Source: Roseovarius aestuariivivens (GTDB lineage Bacteria > Pseudomonadota > Alphaproteobacteria > Rhodobacterales > Rhodobacteraceae). From it: a stretch of 64,000 nt of DNA. This document shows, piece after piece, positions 44,765 through 54,247 of this stretch. Below the pieces are notes generated by a model. The model worked only from the letters and a program-made list of their open reading frames with translations, was not told the origin of the DNA and did no database searches. The stretch covers positions 372,001 through 436,000 of the forward strand of contig NZ_SJEY01000001.1 of the NCBI RefSeq assembly GCF_004761875.1. Direction: 5' to 3'. The position numbers were made by a program, and so were the translations under genes. Numbering within the stretch: position 1 is the stretch's first letter; every line of letters starts with the position of its first letter.

Positions 44765-45274
44765 ATGAGCAAGTCGAAGAAGTCCGAATTTCGTGCGGAT
44801 GATTACGTTGTCTACCCGGCCCATGGCGTGGGACAGATCGTGTCGATCGAAAAGCAGGAAATCGCGGGTATCGAACTGGAACTGTTTGTCATTTCTTTCG
44901 AGAAGGACAAGATGACGCTGCGGGTTCCGACCCATAAGGCGGTCGAGATAGGCATGCGCAGCCTGTCGAGCCCCGACGTGGTGTCGAAGGCGATGACAAC
45001 GCTGAAAGGCAAGGCCAAGGTCAAGCGGGCCATGTGGTCGCGCCGGGCGCAGGAATACGAGCAGAAGATCAATTCCGGCGACCTGATCGCCATTGCCGAG
45101 GTCGTGCGCGACCTGCACCGGTCGGACGATCAGCGCGAGCAGAGCTATTCCGAACGCCAGCTTTACGAAGCGGCGCTGGAGCGTCTGACGCGCGAAGTGG
45201 CCGCTGTCAGCGGCGGTGACGAAACCCAGGCGGCCAAGCAGGTCGACGAGGTTCTTGTTTCTCGCGCAGCCTGA
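44765..45274 (+). CDS. carD: CarD/CdnL family transcription regulator
   Basis: 169 residues. An N-terminal RNA polymerase-interacting Tudor-like domain (DYVVYPAHGVGQIVSIEKQE, LELFVISFEKDKMTLRVP) is followed by the helical DNA-binding part (KAKVKRAMWSRRAQEYEQKI, LHRSDDQREQSYSERQLYEAALERL). CarD binds the polymerase beta subunit and stabilises open complexes; in Rhodobacter it compensates for the sigma-70 factor's loss of the usual A-7 interaction. A terminator follows directly. Confidence 0.95.
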   Translation: MSKSKKSEFRADDYVVYPAHGVGQIVSIEKQEIAGIELELFVISFEKDKMTLRVPTHKAVEIGMRSLSSPDVVSKAMTTLKGKAKVKRAMWSRRAQEYEQKINSGDLIAIAEVVRDLHRSDDQREQSYSERQLYEAALERLTREVAAVSGGDETQAAKQVDEVLVSRAA

Positions 45275-45296
45275 ACCTCAGGTAAGCTAGGAAAGT

Positions 45297-45323
45297 AGGC
45301 CGTGCCTTGGCGCGGCCTTTTTC
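45297..45323 (+). terminator. intrinsic terminator of carD
   Basis: Stem AGGCCG / CGGCCT with an inner GC/GC pair and TTTTT after it, between the carD stop and the convergent cobS stop. It could serve both genes. Confidence 0.8.
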
Positions 45324-46084
45324 TATGCGATGAGCGCGGTCAGAACGGCGATCTCCGCAATCTGCTGCGCCGCGCCGAGGATATCCCCGGTCTGCCCGCC
45401 GATCTTGCGCCGCGCAATGACCGCCACGCAGGCCGTCGTCATGACAGTCAGCGCCATGGCGAGCACCGCCTGAGGCCCGAGACAAAAGAGGGTGCCAACA
45501 ACCGCCAGGGCGAGCGCGAGCGCTGCGGTGGGCCAAGGCGCGCGACCGACGCTGTGAGAGAGGCCCGTGTCGCGGGCATGCGGCAGGCCTGCCATCAGGG
45601 CGGGCATCACGGCGCGGGACAAAAGCGCGGCGGCCACGAGCGCGGGCAGAACGAGAGCTACGCCCATCTCAAAAAGCATGAAAAGCGCGGCCCATCTCCA
45701 TGACAGAGAAAGAAAAATCGCGATGACGCCATAAGTGCCTATATGGCTGTCTTTCATGATCTCGAGCCGCCGGTCGCGCGTCCAGCCGCCCCAAAGCCCA
45801 TCGGCCGTGTCGGCCAGCCCGTCCTCGTGCAGGGCGCCAGTGAGAAGTGCCGAGAAAGTCAGCGTTATCAATGCACAAAAAGGTGATGCTAATCCTATGG
45901 TCGAGGCAAAAAGCCCCGCGCCACCGGCCAGCAACGCCACCGGAACGCCCGCCAGCGGATAGGCCCATGCGGCGCGGCCTCCACGAGCCATGTCAACCGT
46001 GCCGGGCACCGGCAGCCGGGTCAGCAGCGACAGCGCCACGGCAAGATCGCCTGCGCGCAGGAGGGCATCGTCGTTTTTCGACAT
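45323..46084 (-). CDS. cobS: adenosylcobinamide-GDP ribazoletransferase (cobalamin synthase)
   Basis: 253 residues from the ATG at 46084; the frame is open further upstream but that part overlaps the divergent cobT. Multi-spanning membrane protein with CobS motifs: LLTRLPVPG near the N-terminus, [18 protein letters not shown] (acidic metal-binding block) and [17 protein letters not shown]. It joins adenosylcobinamide-GDP with alpha-ribazole in the last steps of vitamin B12 assembly. The divergent cobT produces the alpha-ribazole phosphate precursor. No cobalamin riboswitch fits in the 78-bp gap. Confidence 0.95.
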   Translation of the reverse strand: MSKNDDALLRAGDLAVALSLLTRLPVPGTVDMARGGRAAWAYPLAGVPVALLAGGAGLFASTIGLASPFCALITLTFSALLTGALHEDGLADTADGLWGGWTRDRRLEIMKDSHIGTYGVIAIFLSLSWRWAALFMLFEMGVALVLPALVAAALLSRAVMPALMAGLPHARDTGLSHSVGRAPWPTAALALALAVVGTLFCLGPQAVLAMALTVMTTACVAVIARRKIGGQTGDILGAAQQIAEIAVLTALIA

Positions 46085-46162
46085 GGAAAGGGCCTTTTCG
46101 GCTGTGCCGGCTGGTTTGCCTGCGATACACGAAAAGCCGCAATTCATGCAACGGGGGCCGCG

Positions 46163-47179
46163 ATGACGCAGGATTTCGCCAGTGTTCAGGAATTCTTGCA
46201 GCTGATCCAGAGGCTGCCCGGTCCGGTCGCGGAGGCCGCAGAGGCCGCGCGGCACCGCAATGCAGAGCTAACCAAGCCGCCGGGTGCGCTTGGCCGGTTG
46301 GAAGACCTGGCAATCTGGTATTGCGGTTGGCGCGGTGACGCGCGCGCGCGTATCACCCGGCCACAGATCGTGGTCTTCGCGGCCAATCACGGGGTGACGG
46401 CGCAGGGCGTTTCGGCCTTTCCTGCCGATGTCACCGCGCAGATGGTGGCCAATTTCCGCGCCGGGGGCGCCGCGATCAATCAATTGTCCGATTGCGCGGG
46501 GGCGGTTCTGTCGGTCGAGGCGCTCGCGCTTGACCAGCCGACAGAGGACTTTACTCAAGGTCCGGCCATGGATGAGGCCGGTCTTTGGGAGGCGTTGCGG
46601 ACCGGCTGGCATGCCGTCGATGCGGCGGCGGATCTTCTTGTCGTGGGGGAGATGGGGATCGGCAACACGACGGCGGCCGCGGCAATGGCCTGCGCGCTTT
46701 ATGGCGGGACGGCGGCGGACTGGACCGGGGCGGGCACCGGCGTCGAGGGCGACGCCCTTCGTCACAAGGCATCGGTTGTCGACCGGGCGGTGGCGCGGCA
46801 TGCGCGCTGCCGCGAGGACGGTCTGGAGGTGTTGCGGTGCCTCGGCGGGCGCGAGATCGCGGCGATGGCGGGGGCGATCGCACGCGCCCGGCTGTTGCGC
46901 ATCCCGGTGATCCTGGACGGGTTCATCTGCACCGCCGCCGCGGCCTGTCTAGAGGTGGCGCGCCCCGGCGCGCTGGACCATGCGGTGGCAGGCCATGTGA
47001 GCGCTGAAGGGGCGCATGCAAGGCTTTTGCAGGAACTGGGCAAGGCCCCCTTTTTGTCGTTGGGCATGCGGCTTGGCGAGGGGTCCGGCGGGGCGCTGGC
47101 CATCGGGATCGTGAAGGCCGCTCTGGCCTGTCATTCCGGTATGGCGACCTTTGCCGAAGCGGGCGTCGCGGAGGGCTGA
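46163..47179 (+). CDS. cobT: nicotinate-nucleotide--dimethylbenzimidazole phosphoribosyltransferase
   Basis: 338 residues. Transfers phosphoribose from nicotinate mononucleotide to 5,6-dimethylbenzimidazole, forming the lower ligand of cobalamin. Diagnostic segments: [54 protein letters not shown], and the catalytic-glutamate region [14 protein letters not shown]. Divergent from cobS, which uses its product after dephosphorylation. Ends 25 bp before the convergent antiporter gene. Confidence 0.95.
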   Translation: MTQDFASVQEFLQLIQRLPGPVAEAAEAARHRNAELTKPPGALGRLEDLAIWYCGWRGDARARITRPQIVVFAANHGVTAQGVSAFPADVTAQMVANFRAGGAAINQLSDCAGAVLSVEALALDQPTEDFTQGPAMDEAGLWEALRTGWHAVDAAADLLVVGEMGIGNTTAAAAMACALYGGTAADWTGAGTGVEGDALRHKASVVDRAVARHARCREDGLEVLRCLGGREIAAMAGAIARARLLRIPVILDGFICTAAAACLEVARPGALDHAVAGHVSAEGAHARLLQELGKAPFLSLGMRLGEGSGGALAIGIVKAALACHSGMATFAEAGVAEG

Positions 47180-47204
47180 GGCGCCGTCGCAGTGACCAGT
47201 GCGC

Positions 47205-49133
47205 TCAGGCCTCGTTGCGATCGTCGTCGTCGTCGGGAATGGAATCCGCGGCCGCCTCTTCGAGCTGCGACAAGAGCATGGTCTCCAGCTGGCCTTCAAG
47301 CTCTCGGGCGCGGCGGATATAGGCGGCATTGTCGGTGGTGGGAATATTCGGATCCCACAGGGCGGCCAGTTCGCGGACCGAGTTCCGATCATGCTGATAG
47401 AAGGTCTTCTGCACCTCGGCGGCCTCGAAATCGCTTAGCCCCATATTTTCCAGCACGTAACGCCCCGCGCGCAGGGAGCTGTCAAACAGCTCTCGCACGA
47501 TGTCGTCCGCGCCCGCCTGATAGAGGCGGAACACATGGGTGCGGTCGCGCGCCCGTGCGACGATGTGCAGATCGGGCCGTTCGCGCCGAGCGAAGGCGAC
47601 GAGGCGGGTGGTCGCGTCGGGATTGTCAAGCGCGGCGACCAGCACGCGCGCCTCGCCCAGCCCGGCCGCATGCAAGAGTTCAGGCCGGCCCGGATCGCCC
47701 AGGAAGGCCTTGATCCCGAAGCGCCGCATCCGCTGGATCGCGGCAAGATCGTGGTCGAGCACCACGGTGTCGAAGCCCGACGAGCGCACCAGCCGGTTCA
47801 CCACCTGCCCGAAACGTCCGATCCCGGCGATGATGACCGGGCCCTTGGCGTCGATTTCGTCGGGTTCATGGGCCTCGGCCAGTTCGGTCGTGCGGCTTGA
47901 GATATACTCGAAAAGGATGAAGAGGAGCGGCGTGATCAGCATCGAGAGCGCCACCACGAGGAGGAGTGTTTCGCTCATCTGCGGGGGGATGACGTTTTGC
48001 TGGTTGGAGAAATTGATCAGCACGAAGCCGAATTCGCCCGCCTGCGCGAGGCCGAGCGTGAAGAGCCAGAGATCGCGGCCGCGCAAACCGAAGATCCGAC
48101 CCAGAACGTAGAGCACGCCGCCCTTGATCACGATCACGGCGAGCGCGAGGCCCATGACCGGGAAAAACTCGGCGAAGAGGGTCGAGAAATTGATCCCGGC
48201 CCCGACGGTGATGAAGAAAAGCCCCAGAAGCAGGCCCTTGAAGGGTTCGATATCGCTTTCCAGCTCGTGCCGGAATTCGGACGAGGCGAGAACGACACCG
48301 GCCAGGAACGCGCCCAGAGCGGGTGAAAGGCCCACCAGCGACATGACGAACGAGATACCGACGACGATCAGCAGCGCCAGCGCGGTATACATTTCGCGCA
48401 GCCGGGTGGCGTGGATGAAGCGGAAGACCGGCCGGGTGAAATAGACGCCCATGACGATGATACCGGCCACCGCGCCGAGCGTGACCAGCGTGACGCCCCA
48501 GCCCGGCAGGCTTTGGATGAAGGACTGCGCGGCCTCGTGCGCGCCCTCGGAATGGGCGCCTTTCTCTCCCTCCGAGAGGCGCGACAGTGTCTCGCCGAGG
48601 ATCATGTCGGGCGTCTTGGGCAGCGCCAGAAGCGGCAGGAGGGCCAGCATCGGGATCACGGCGATATCCTGCGTGAGCAGCACCGAGAAGGTCGAGCGCC
48701 CGCCGCCGGTCTGCATCAACCCCTTTTCCGACAGGGTCTGCAGCACGATCGCGGTCGAGGACAGCGCGAAAACAAGGCCGATGGCCAACGAGATCGACCA
48801 GTTGTACCCCAAGAGCATCGTACCGCCCATCACCAGCGTCGCGGTCAGCGTGATCTGCAGCCCACCGAGGCCCAGAAGCCTGTGGCGCATATCCCAGAGA
48901 GCGCGCGGTTCAAGCTCGAGCCCAATGAGAAAAAGCATCATCACAACGCCGAATTCGGCGAAATGCTGAAGTTCTTCGGCGGCGTGCCCGCCGAGAAAAC
49001 CCGGGACCTGACCGATGGCGATGCCGGCGGCAAGATAGCCCAGAACCGAACCGAGGCCCAGCCGCGCGGCGATCGGTACTGCGATCACGGCGGCGGCAAG
49101 AAACACTGTGGCCTGAAAGAAAAAGCCTTCCAT
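47205..49133 (-). CDS. monovalent cation:proton antiporter-2 (KefC-type) with RCK domain
   Basis: 642 residues from the ATG at 49133 with AGAGGA upstream. The first 400 residues form 12-13 membrane helices of the CPA2 fold (GSVLGYLAAGIAIG, FLIGLELEPRALW, ALSSTAIVLQTL, LSPALGAFLAGVVLASSEFRHE). The C-terminal half is an RCK/TrkA-N domain with KGPVIIAGIGRFGQVVNRL, followed by a helical tail. The type is that of glutathione-regulated K+ efflux systems, which acidify the cytoplasm during electrophile stress. No KefF/KefG-like ancillary gene is adjacent. Confidence 0.93.
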   Translation of the reverse strand: MEGFFFQATVFLAAAVIAVPIAARLGLGSVLGYLAAGIAIGQVPGFLGGHAAEELQHFAEFGVVMMLFLIGLELEPRALWDMRHRLLGLGGLQITLTATLVMGGTMLLGYNWSISLAIGLVFALSSTAIVLQTLSEKGLMQTGGGRSTFSVLLTQDIAVIPMLALLPLLALPKTPDMILGETLSRLSEGEKGAHSEGAHEAAQSFIQSLPGWGVTLVTLGAVAGIIVMGVYFTRPVFRFIHATRLREMYTALALLIVVGISFVMSLVGLSPALGAFLAGVVLASSEFRHELESDIEPFKGLLLGLFFITVGAGINFSTLFAEFFPVMGLALAVIVIKGGVLYVLGRIFGLRGRDLWLFTLGLAQAGEFGFVLINFSNQQNVIPPQMSETLLLVVALSMLITPLLFILFEYISSRTTELAEAHEPDEIDAKGPVIIAGIGRFGQVVNRLVRSSGFDTVVLDHDLAAIQRMRRFGIKAFLGDPGRPELLHAAGLGEARVLVAALDNPDATTRLVAFARRERPDLHIVARARDRTHVFRLYQAGADDIVRELFDSSLRAGRYVLENMGLSDFEAAEVQKTFYQHDRNSVRELAALWDPNIPTTDNAAYIRRARELEGQLETMLLSQLEEAAADSIPDDDDDRNEA

Positions 49134-49243
49134 GATGTCCTCTGATGCGGGGCGGCTGAAACCGACTATGCGCGGCACCCGCGGAGGATGCAATGCGCCG
49201 GTCCGCGCCGGGCCTGTCCTTGGTTACGAAATTGCCCGGAGGT

Positions 49244-51808
49244 CTAGCCGCGCGGCATCTTCAGCACGACGGACCGGCCCGATTTGACGTAGCGCAGTTC
49301 GCTTGTGCCGATGGCGGACACCCGCCCGCCATCGAGCCGGTCGCCGATCTTGACCTTCTGGTAGCGGCCATTGGCGAGCCGGACGAGCGCCCGGCGGTCC
49401 GAGGCGGTGCCGTAGACACCGATGAGGTTCACCCTGCGCAGGCTGAGCGCGTTGCGTTCTGTCGCAGCGCGCGCAACGGTGGTGGCGGTCGGTGCCGAAG
49501 GCGCGACGCGCTGGGCCGCCGGTACGGGCGTCGCGGTCTGGGTTTCTTCGGCGCGCTGGACGATGCGGGCGAAATTGCCGGGTCTCGGCTTTGGCTTGAT
49601 CGACAGGGCCACGGCCTGTGCCGTTGCCCCGGCGAAGGGATCGACGGCTTCGGCGACGGCCTCCTGGATCGTGTCCGCGTCCGGTGAAACGAGCGCCGCG
49701 GTCGAGGCTGCCGCCGCCTGCTGGGCCAGCTCCTGCGCGCTTTGCGGGCGCAGGCGGGGGCGCAGGACGGCCAGTTCGGCACGGGTGCGCCCGCCAAGCC
49801 CGAGCTGGCCGCGTTCGTTTTGTTCGCTCAGATCGCCGGGCCGGGGCCGGGGGCGGATTTCAACAAGGCGCGCCAGCGCGGGATCGGCGAGAAACGCGGT
49901 TTCGGGATCGGCTGCGGGCGGGGCGGGCCGAGGCGGCATGGCCACGGGCGGCTGACCGGCATAGACGCGCACCCCGTCGGGCGTGAGCGCACCCTCGGGC
50001 GTGGCCCGCACCAGTCCGCGCTGGTCGAACTCGAAGGTCGTGCCGGGCGCGGGCGGCAGGCCGGGCGTGGCCGGGCGACGATCGCCCATGAGGCTGTCCG
50101 CGCCGGGCAGGGCGACGGCGTCCTGTTCGATCACTTTCGGGTCGATCGAAGTGAGGTAGAAATCGTCGAGCGAGAGCACCTCGGGCGCCCGGGGGGTATC
50201 GGGTGCGCGTTGCCAGATACCGGTGACCGCATAGCGGGCGCGGGCCTCATCCGGGCTCAGGCGCGAGGGTTGCGCGGCGGGCAGAGGATCGCGCGCGGGA
50301 TCCTCAGCGTCGATCAGGCTGTCATCGGGCAGGGCCGCAAGGCGGGTGTCCTCGTCCGGCGCGGTCTGCGCCGGATCGGGCGGGGTGGTCAGGACCTCGG
50401 CGAGCGGAGCGCTGTCAGGCTCGGGCTCGGGTGTGGCCGCGATTTCAGTTTCGGGATCGGACCGCAGCAGGCGCGCGAGCCCGTCATCGAGAAAGATCGA
50501 TGCCCACGCGGCGACGCCGACGAGAAAGAGCAGGAGCACCGCGGTCAGGATCAGGCCCAAAAAGCGTGGCTTCCCCCCCACCCGGGCGGGTTCGCGCGCC
50601 CCGAAGATCGTCATACGCTGCTTTTCGTCCTGCGGCTCCAGCGGTTGGGTCGTCGCGGCGGCGGCCGGAACAGGCTTTGCCGGCCGCGCGAGCGCGCGTT
50701 TCAGGCTGGCGGTGCGCCGGGTGAAGAAGGAGGGCGCGGCGGGGCCTGATGCGGGCTCTGGCGGAGGCGGTGCGTCGGAAGCGACACTCTCGGCAGTGTT
50801 TTCCGCGCTCAGCCTGTCGGCCTCGGTGGGGCGCAGCGACGCCCCGATCCGTGCCGCCACGGTATCGGCGACGGCGCTGTCCGGGGTGCCGGTGATCTGC
50901 GGCGCGTCCGGCGCGGGCGCCGGCGGCACAGCGGTGACGGGCGGTTCCTTGCGGGACGGCTTGGCCGGTGCGGGCGCAGCGGTCGTGTCCCGGGTTGCCC
51001 CGGTCAGGCGCGGGGTCTTGGCGGGCGTGTCGTCGCGGCGCGCGCGGATCGAACTGAAGGCGACGGCGGGGGCTGGTTCGCCCTCCGATACAGGTGCCGC
51101 GTCGGCGGGCGCGGTGCCTGTGTCCGGCGCCGGGTCGGGCTCGGGCGTTGGATCGGGCTCGGGCGCCTGCTCCGGCTCGGGCAGCGGCCGGTCCTCGACT
51201 TCGACCACCGGTTCGCTGGGCAGGTCGCGCGCGTCGGACGGTGCGGCGTCGGGCAACTGAGCCGCGCCGATGATGCGGATCGCCGCCGTGTCGCGTTCCA
51301 CGAAACCGCCCTTGGGCAGGACGTTTGCCGCGTTGGCGGTTTCGCCGAACCAGGGCTCGCCCACGAAATCGCGGGCCTCGGGGATGGCGACGAAGGCGAG
51401 CGGGTTGAAGCCGTGTTCGAGCGCGAAGGCCTCGGCCTCGGCCAGAGTTTCACGCGCGGCGGCGGCGACGTAGACCTGACCGGCGCTGATCGACCAGTCA
51501 TAGGCCAGGTCGTCGATCTTATAGGGCGTGGCCCCGTCCAGCGCGCGGGCCACCGCATCGCCGATTTCGTCGGGGCCAAGCCCGTCGATATCGAAATGCA
51601 GATATTTGATCTGGTCGTTCGGGATCACCAGCTTGGTGCGCAGCCCGGACGGATCGAGCGCCTGCGCCATGTCGCGCAGCCGTGCCAGTTCACCGTGCAG
51701 ATCCTCGGTGTCGAGTGCCACGTCACCCACCAGGTGCCAGCCCGGAAAGGCACGGTGCAGCACACCGATGCCATCGAAAGTAAGCGTGAGGGCGAAATTG
51801 GGTTTCAT
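49244..51808 (-). CDS. PilM/GspL-like and PilP/GspC-like fusion protein
   Basis: 854 residues. The N-terminal 170 residues (MKPNFALTLTFDGIGVLHRA, LRTKLVIPNDQIKYLHFDID, DEIGDAVARALDGATPY, AAARETLAEAEAFA) follow the actin-like fold of PilM/GspL cytoplasmic domains. A long Pro/Glu/Ala linker leads to one membrane helix (about residues 422-444), a second Pro-rich stretch, and a C-terminal domain of about 60 residues (VNLIGVYGTASDRRALVRLA, QKVKIGDRLDGGRVSAIGTS) that fits the periplasmic HR domain of GspC/PilP. No other secretion or pilus gene is nearby. The fusion reading is inference from pattern; automatic annotation would probably mislabel it because of the Pro-rich parts. Confidence 0.75.
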   Translation of the reverse strand: MKPNFALTLTFDGIGVLHRAFPGWHLVGDVALDTEDLHGELARLRDMAQALDPSGLRTKLVIPNDQIKYLHFDIDGLGPDEIGDAVARALDGATPYKIDDLAYDWSISAGQVYVAAAARETLAEAEAFALEHGFNPLAFVAIPEARDFVGEPWFGETANAANVLPKGGFVERDTAAIRIIGAAQLPDAAPSDARDLPSEPVVEVEDRPLPEPEQAPEPDPTPEPDPAPDTGTAPADAAPVSEGEPAPAVAFSSIRARRDDTPAKTPRLTGATRDTTAAPAPAKPSRKEPPVTAVPPAPAPDAPQITGTPDSAVADTVAARIGASLRPTEADRLSAENTAESVASDAPPPPEPASGPAAPSFFTRRTASLKRALARPAKPVPAAAATTQPLEPQDEKQRMTIFGAREPARVGGKPRFLGLILTAVLLLFLVGVAAWASIFLDDGLARLLRSDPETEIAATPEPEPDSAPLAEVLTTPPDPAQTAPDEDTRLAALPDDSLIDAEDPARDPLPAAQPSRLSPDEARARYAVTGIWQRAPDTPRAPEVLSLDDFYLTSIDPKVIEQDAVALPGADSLMGDRRPATPGLPPAPGTTFEFDQRGLVRATPEGALTPDGVRVYAGQPPVAMPPRPAPPAADPETAFLADPALARLVEIRPRPRPGDLSEQNERGQLGLGGRTRAELAVLRPRLRPQSAQELAQQAAAASTAALVSPDADTIQEAVAEAVDPFAGATAQAVALSIKPKPRPGNFARIVQRAEETQTATPVPAAQRVAPSAPTATTVARAATERNALSLRRVNLIGVYGTASDRRALVRLANGRYQKVKIGDRLDGGRVSAIGTSELRYVKSGRSVVLKMPRG

Positions 51809-51880
51809 CGACAGGGTTCTAGCACCGGAAACGGGGGCGGTGACATACCGGCCCTCTGACGGTCGATTTTATAGCAGCTT

Positions 51881-51912
51881 GCCGCCGAGGGGAAGGAAAA
51901 GCCCCCGGCGGC
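51881..51912. repeat. stable GC-rich hairpin after metY
   Basis: GCCGCCG-A-GGGG (51881-51892) pairs with CCCC-CGGCGGC (51902-51912), eleven base pairs with one bulged A and a nine-base loop. It sits just after the metY stop but lacks a T-run on either strand. Confidence 0.5.
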
Positions 51913-51919
51913 ATGCAAC

Positions 51920-53215
51920 CTATGCGCTGGCTTTGGAGAGCGCCTGATCGAGGTCGGCGATCAGATCGGCGGCGTCCTCGATCCCGATGGAGATGCGCAC
52001 CACGTTGGGCGCCGCACCCGCGGCGGTCTGCTGCTCAGGGGTCAATTGCCGGTGGGTGGTCGACGCCGAATGGATGATCAGCGAGCGGGTGTCGCCCAGA
52101 TTGGCGACGTGACTGAAAAGCTCCAGGTTGTCGACGAGCTTCACACAGCCCTCGTAGCCGGATTTGAGCGCCACGGTGAAAAGGCCGCCTGCGCCCTTGG
52201 GACAGACCTTGGCGACCCGGTCATGGTAGGGCGAGGAGGGCAGGCCGGCATAGGTCACGCCCTCGATCCGGTCGTCCTTTTCCAGCCAGCCGGCCACTTC
52301 CATGGCGTTCTCGACGTGCTTTTGCATGCGCAGGCTGAGGGTCTCAATGCCCATCAGCGTGTAATGCGCCGCCTGCGGATTGAGCGTCATGCCCATGTCA
52401 CGCAGACCGACGGCGATGCCGTGGAAGGTAAAGGCGAGCGGGCCGAAGGTCTCGTGGAACTTGAGGCCGTGATACGCCGGTTCCGGCTCTGACAGGGATG
52501 GAAACTTGTCCGAGGCGGACCAATCGAACGTGCCCGAATCGACGACCACGCCCCCCGTGACCGTGCCATTGCCGGTGAGGAACTTGGTCATGGAGTGCAC
52601 GACCAGCGTCGCACCGTGTTCGATCGGCCGGCAGAGATAGGGTGTGGCCGAGGTGTTGTCGACGATGAGCGGCAGGCCCGCCTCGTCGGCCACGTCCGCC
52701 ACCGCGCGCAGATCGGCGATATGCCCGCCCGGGTTGGCGATGGATTCACAGAAGACGGCGCGCGTGTCGTCGTCGATGGCCGCCTTGATGGCGTCCATGT
52801 CGTCGATATCGACGAACTTGGCGGACCAGCCGAAGCGGTGGATCGTCTGGCTGAACTGCGTGATCGAGCCACCATAGAGGCGGGTCGACACGACAATGTT
52901 CTTGCCCGGTCCCATCAGCGGGAAAAGCGCCATGATCTGCGCGGCGTGGCCCGACGAGCAGCAGACCGCGCCGACCCCGCCTTCGAGCGTGGCGACACGT
53001 TCCTGCAGGGCCGCGACAGTGGGGTTGGTCAGGCGGGAATAGATATAGCCCACCTCCTGCAGGTTGAAGAGGGCGGCGGCATGTTCCGCATCGCGGAAGA
53101 CATAGGCCGTCGTCTGATAGATCGGCACCTGCCGCGCGCCGGTGGCCGGGTCGGGCCGGGCGCCGGCATGAACCTGCAGCGTGTCGAAGCCGATATTGTG
53201 AATGCGGTCGGACAT
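51920..53215 (-). CDS. metY: O-acetylhomoserine aminocarboxypropyltransferase (PLP-dependent sulfhydrylase)
   Basis: 431 residues from the ATG at 53215 with GGGAGG upstream. Cys/Met-metabolism PLP enzyme of the 430-residue MetY type: PIYQTTAYVFRDAEHAA, YSRLTNPTVAALQERVATLE, the PLP lysine K211 in HSMTKFLTGNGTVTGG, and IRIGIEDAADLIADLDQAL-like C-terminal sequence. Makes homocysteine from O-acetylhomoserine and sulfide (direct sulfhydrylation route to methionine). Stands alone, apart from the lipoprotein gene upstream on the same strand. Confidence 0.95.
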   Translation of the reverse strand: MSDRIHNIGFDTLQVHAGARPDPATGARQVPIYQTTAYVFRDAEHAAALFNLQEVGYIYSRLTNPTVAALQERVATLEGGVGAVCCSSGHAAQIMALFPLMGPGKNIVVSTRLYGGSITQFSQTIHRFGWSAKFVDIDDMDAIKAAIDDDTRAVFCESIANPGGHIADLRAVADVADEAGLPLIVDNTSATPYLCRPIEHGATLVVHSMTKFLTGNGTVTGGVVVDSGTFDWSASDKFPSLSEPEPAYHGLKFHETFGPLAFTFHGIAVGLRDMGMTLNPQAAHYTLMGIETLSLRMQKHVENAMEVAGWLEKDDRIEGVTYAGLPSSPYHDRVAKVCPKGAGGLFTVALKSGYEGCVKLVDNLELFSHVANLGDTRSLIIHSASTTHRQLTPEQQTAAGAAPNVVRISIGIEDAADLIADLDQALSKASA

Positions 53216-53297
53216 GTTTGGGGCCTCCCTTTGCCTCATGTTGCCAAGAGGGTTACGGGAAAGGCCCGCGCAGAACAACTGGGGAATCGTGCGACCG

Positions 53298-53678
53298 TCA
53301 ATCCCCGCCTGCCGCGCCTCCGAAGGGCTCTGCCGCCGACGGCACGGCGGCGGGCGTCTGGGTCGGGCCGGCGATGGTCGTAGAGGGCCCCGGCGTGGCT
53401 TCGGTTGCGGCCAGCCAGCTGTTGATCAGGATATTTCTGCGTCTTTCGGCGTCCTGGTAATCCGGGGTCGCCGACGTCTCTCGCGTGGTCCCGTCGGGCA
53501 TCTTGATCCTGAAGGCGTACTCCGTTTCCGTCGAGTTGCCCGAAAGCGCCAGCGTTTCGACCACCAGCGTCGGAAAATCATAACCGCCTCTCTGGACAGT
53601 CGTGCCCGGTGACGTCTTGTAATCGCAGGCGGCCAGCAGCCCTGCAGCAAGCAGAGCCAGAAGAAGCGTCCTGAGCAC
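53298..53678 (-). CDS. small lipoprotein
   Basis: 126 residues from a GTG at 53678, chosen because a lipoprotein signal (VLRTLLLALLAAGLLAAC) starts exactly there; the frame extends upstream over the divergent VOC gene. The lipobox cysteine is residue 18. The mature part has a small beta domain (FPTLVVETLALSGNSTETEY, MPDGTTRETSATPDYQDAE) and a Pro/Thr-rich tail. No named family is recognised. It is on the same strand as metY, 82 bp upstream of it. Confidence 0.75.
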   Translation of the reverse strand: MLRTLLLALLAAGLLAACDYKTSPGTTVQRGGYDFPTLVVETLALSGNSTETEYAFRIKMPDGTTRETSATPDYQDAERRRNILINSWLAATEATPGPSTTIAGPTQTPAAVPSAAEPFGGAAGGD

Positions 53679-53821
53679 GGCGAAATACCTTTCACAAAAG
53701 TCTAAGCATACACGAAACGAGGTGATCGTGCCAGTTTGGCCCCGATACGCTTGGTCTTCAGCTTGCCAACCGGCGAGGCGTGAGAGAAGTTGCTTTGGTC
53801 GAAAAGAAAAGGGTCCCACCC

Positions 53822-54235
53822 ATGCCGCATCCATTTCACCTTGCGATCCACGTGACCGATCTCGATGCGGCGCGTGCGTTTTACGGCGGCGTGCTCGGCG
53901 CCGACGAGGGGCGATCGACCGAAACCTGGGTCGATTTCGATTTCTTCGGGCATCAGCTGAGCCTGCATCTGGGCGAGCCTTTTGCCAATGCGCCGACCGG
54001 CAAGGTTGGGGATCACATGGTGCCGATGCCGCATTTCGGCGTGGTTCTGCCCCTGCGCGATTGGAAAGCGATGGCAGGCCGGCTCAAGGCCGCGGGTTCG
54101 ACCTTTATCATTCCGCCGTCGGTCCGGTTCGAGGGGGAGGCGGGCGAGCAATGGACGATGTTTTTCCGCGATCCGTCAGGCAACCCGATCGAGGTCAAGG
54201 GATTTGCCGACATGGACGGGGTTTTTGCCGCCTGA
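53822..54235 (+). CDS. VOC (glyoxalase/bleomycin resistance) family protein
   Basis: 137 residues from the ATG at 53822; an in-frame GTG at 53780 would add 14. Typical VOC pattern: HLAIHVTDLDAARAFYGGVL with the first metal-ligand histidine, a second half with MPHFGVVLPLRDWKAMAGRL, and FFRDPSGNPIEVKGF with the closing glutamate. It probably binds a divalent metal, but the substrate (dioxygenase, lyase or resistance type) is open. Divergent from the lipoprotein gene and convergent with the glycosyltransferase-like gene. Confidence 0.88.
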   Translation: MPHPFHLAIHVTDLDAARAFYGGVLGADEGRSTETWVDFDFFGHQLSLHLGEPFANAPTGKVGDHMVPMPHFGVVLPLRDWKAMAGRLKAAGSTFIIPPSVRFEGEAGEQWTMFFRDPSGNPIEVKGFADMDGVFAA

Positions 54236-54247
54236 GAGGCGCGCGCG

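Noticed and set aside
46085..46162. Cobalamin riboswitch between cobS and cobT
   Set aside because: The gap is 78 bp, too short, and no B12-box-like sequence is visible.
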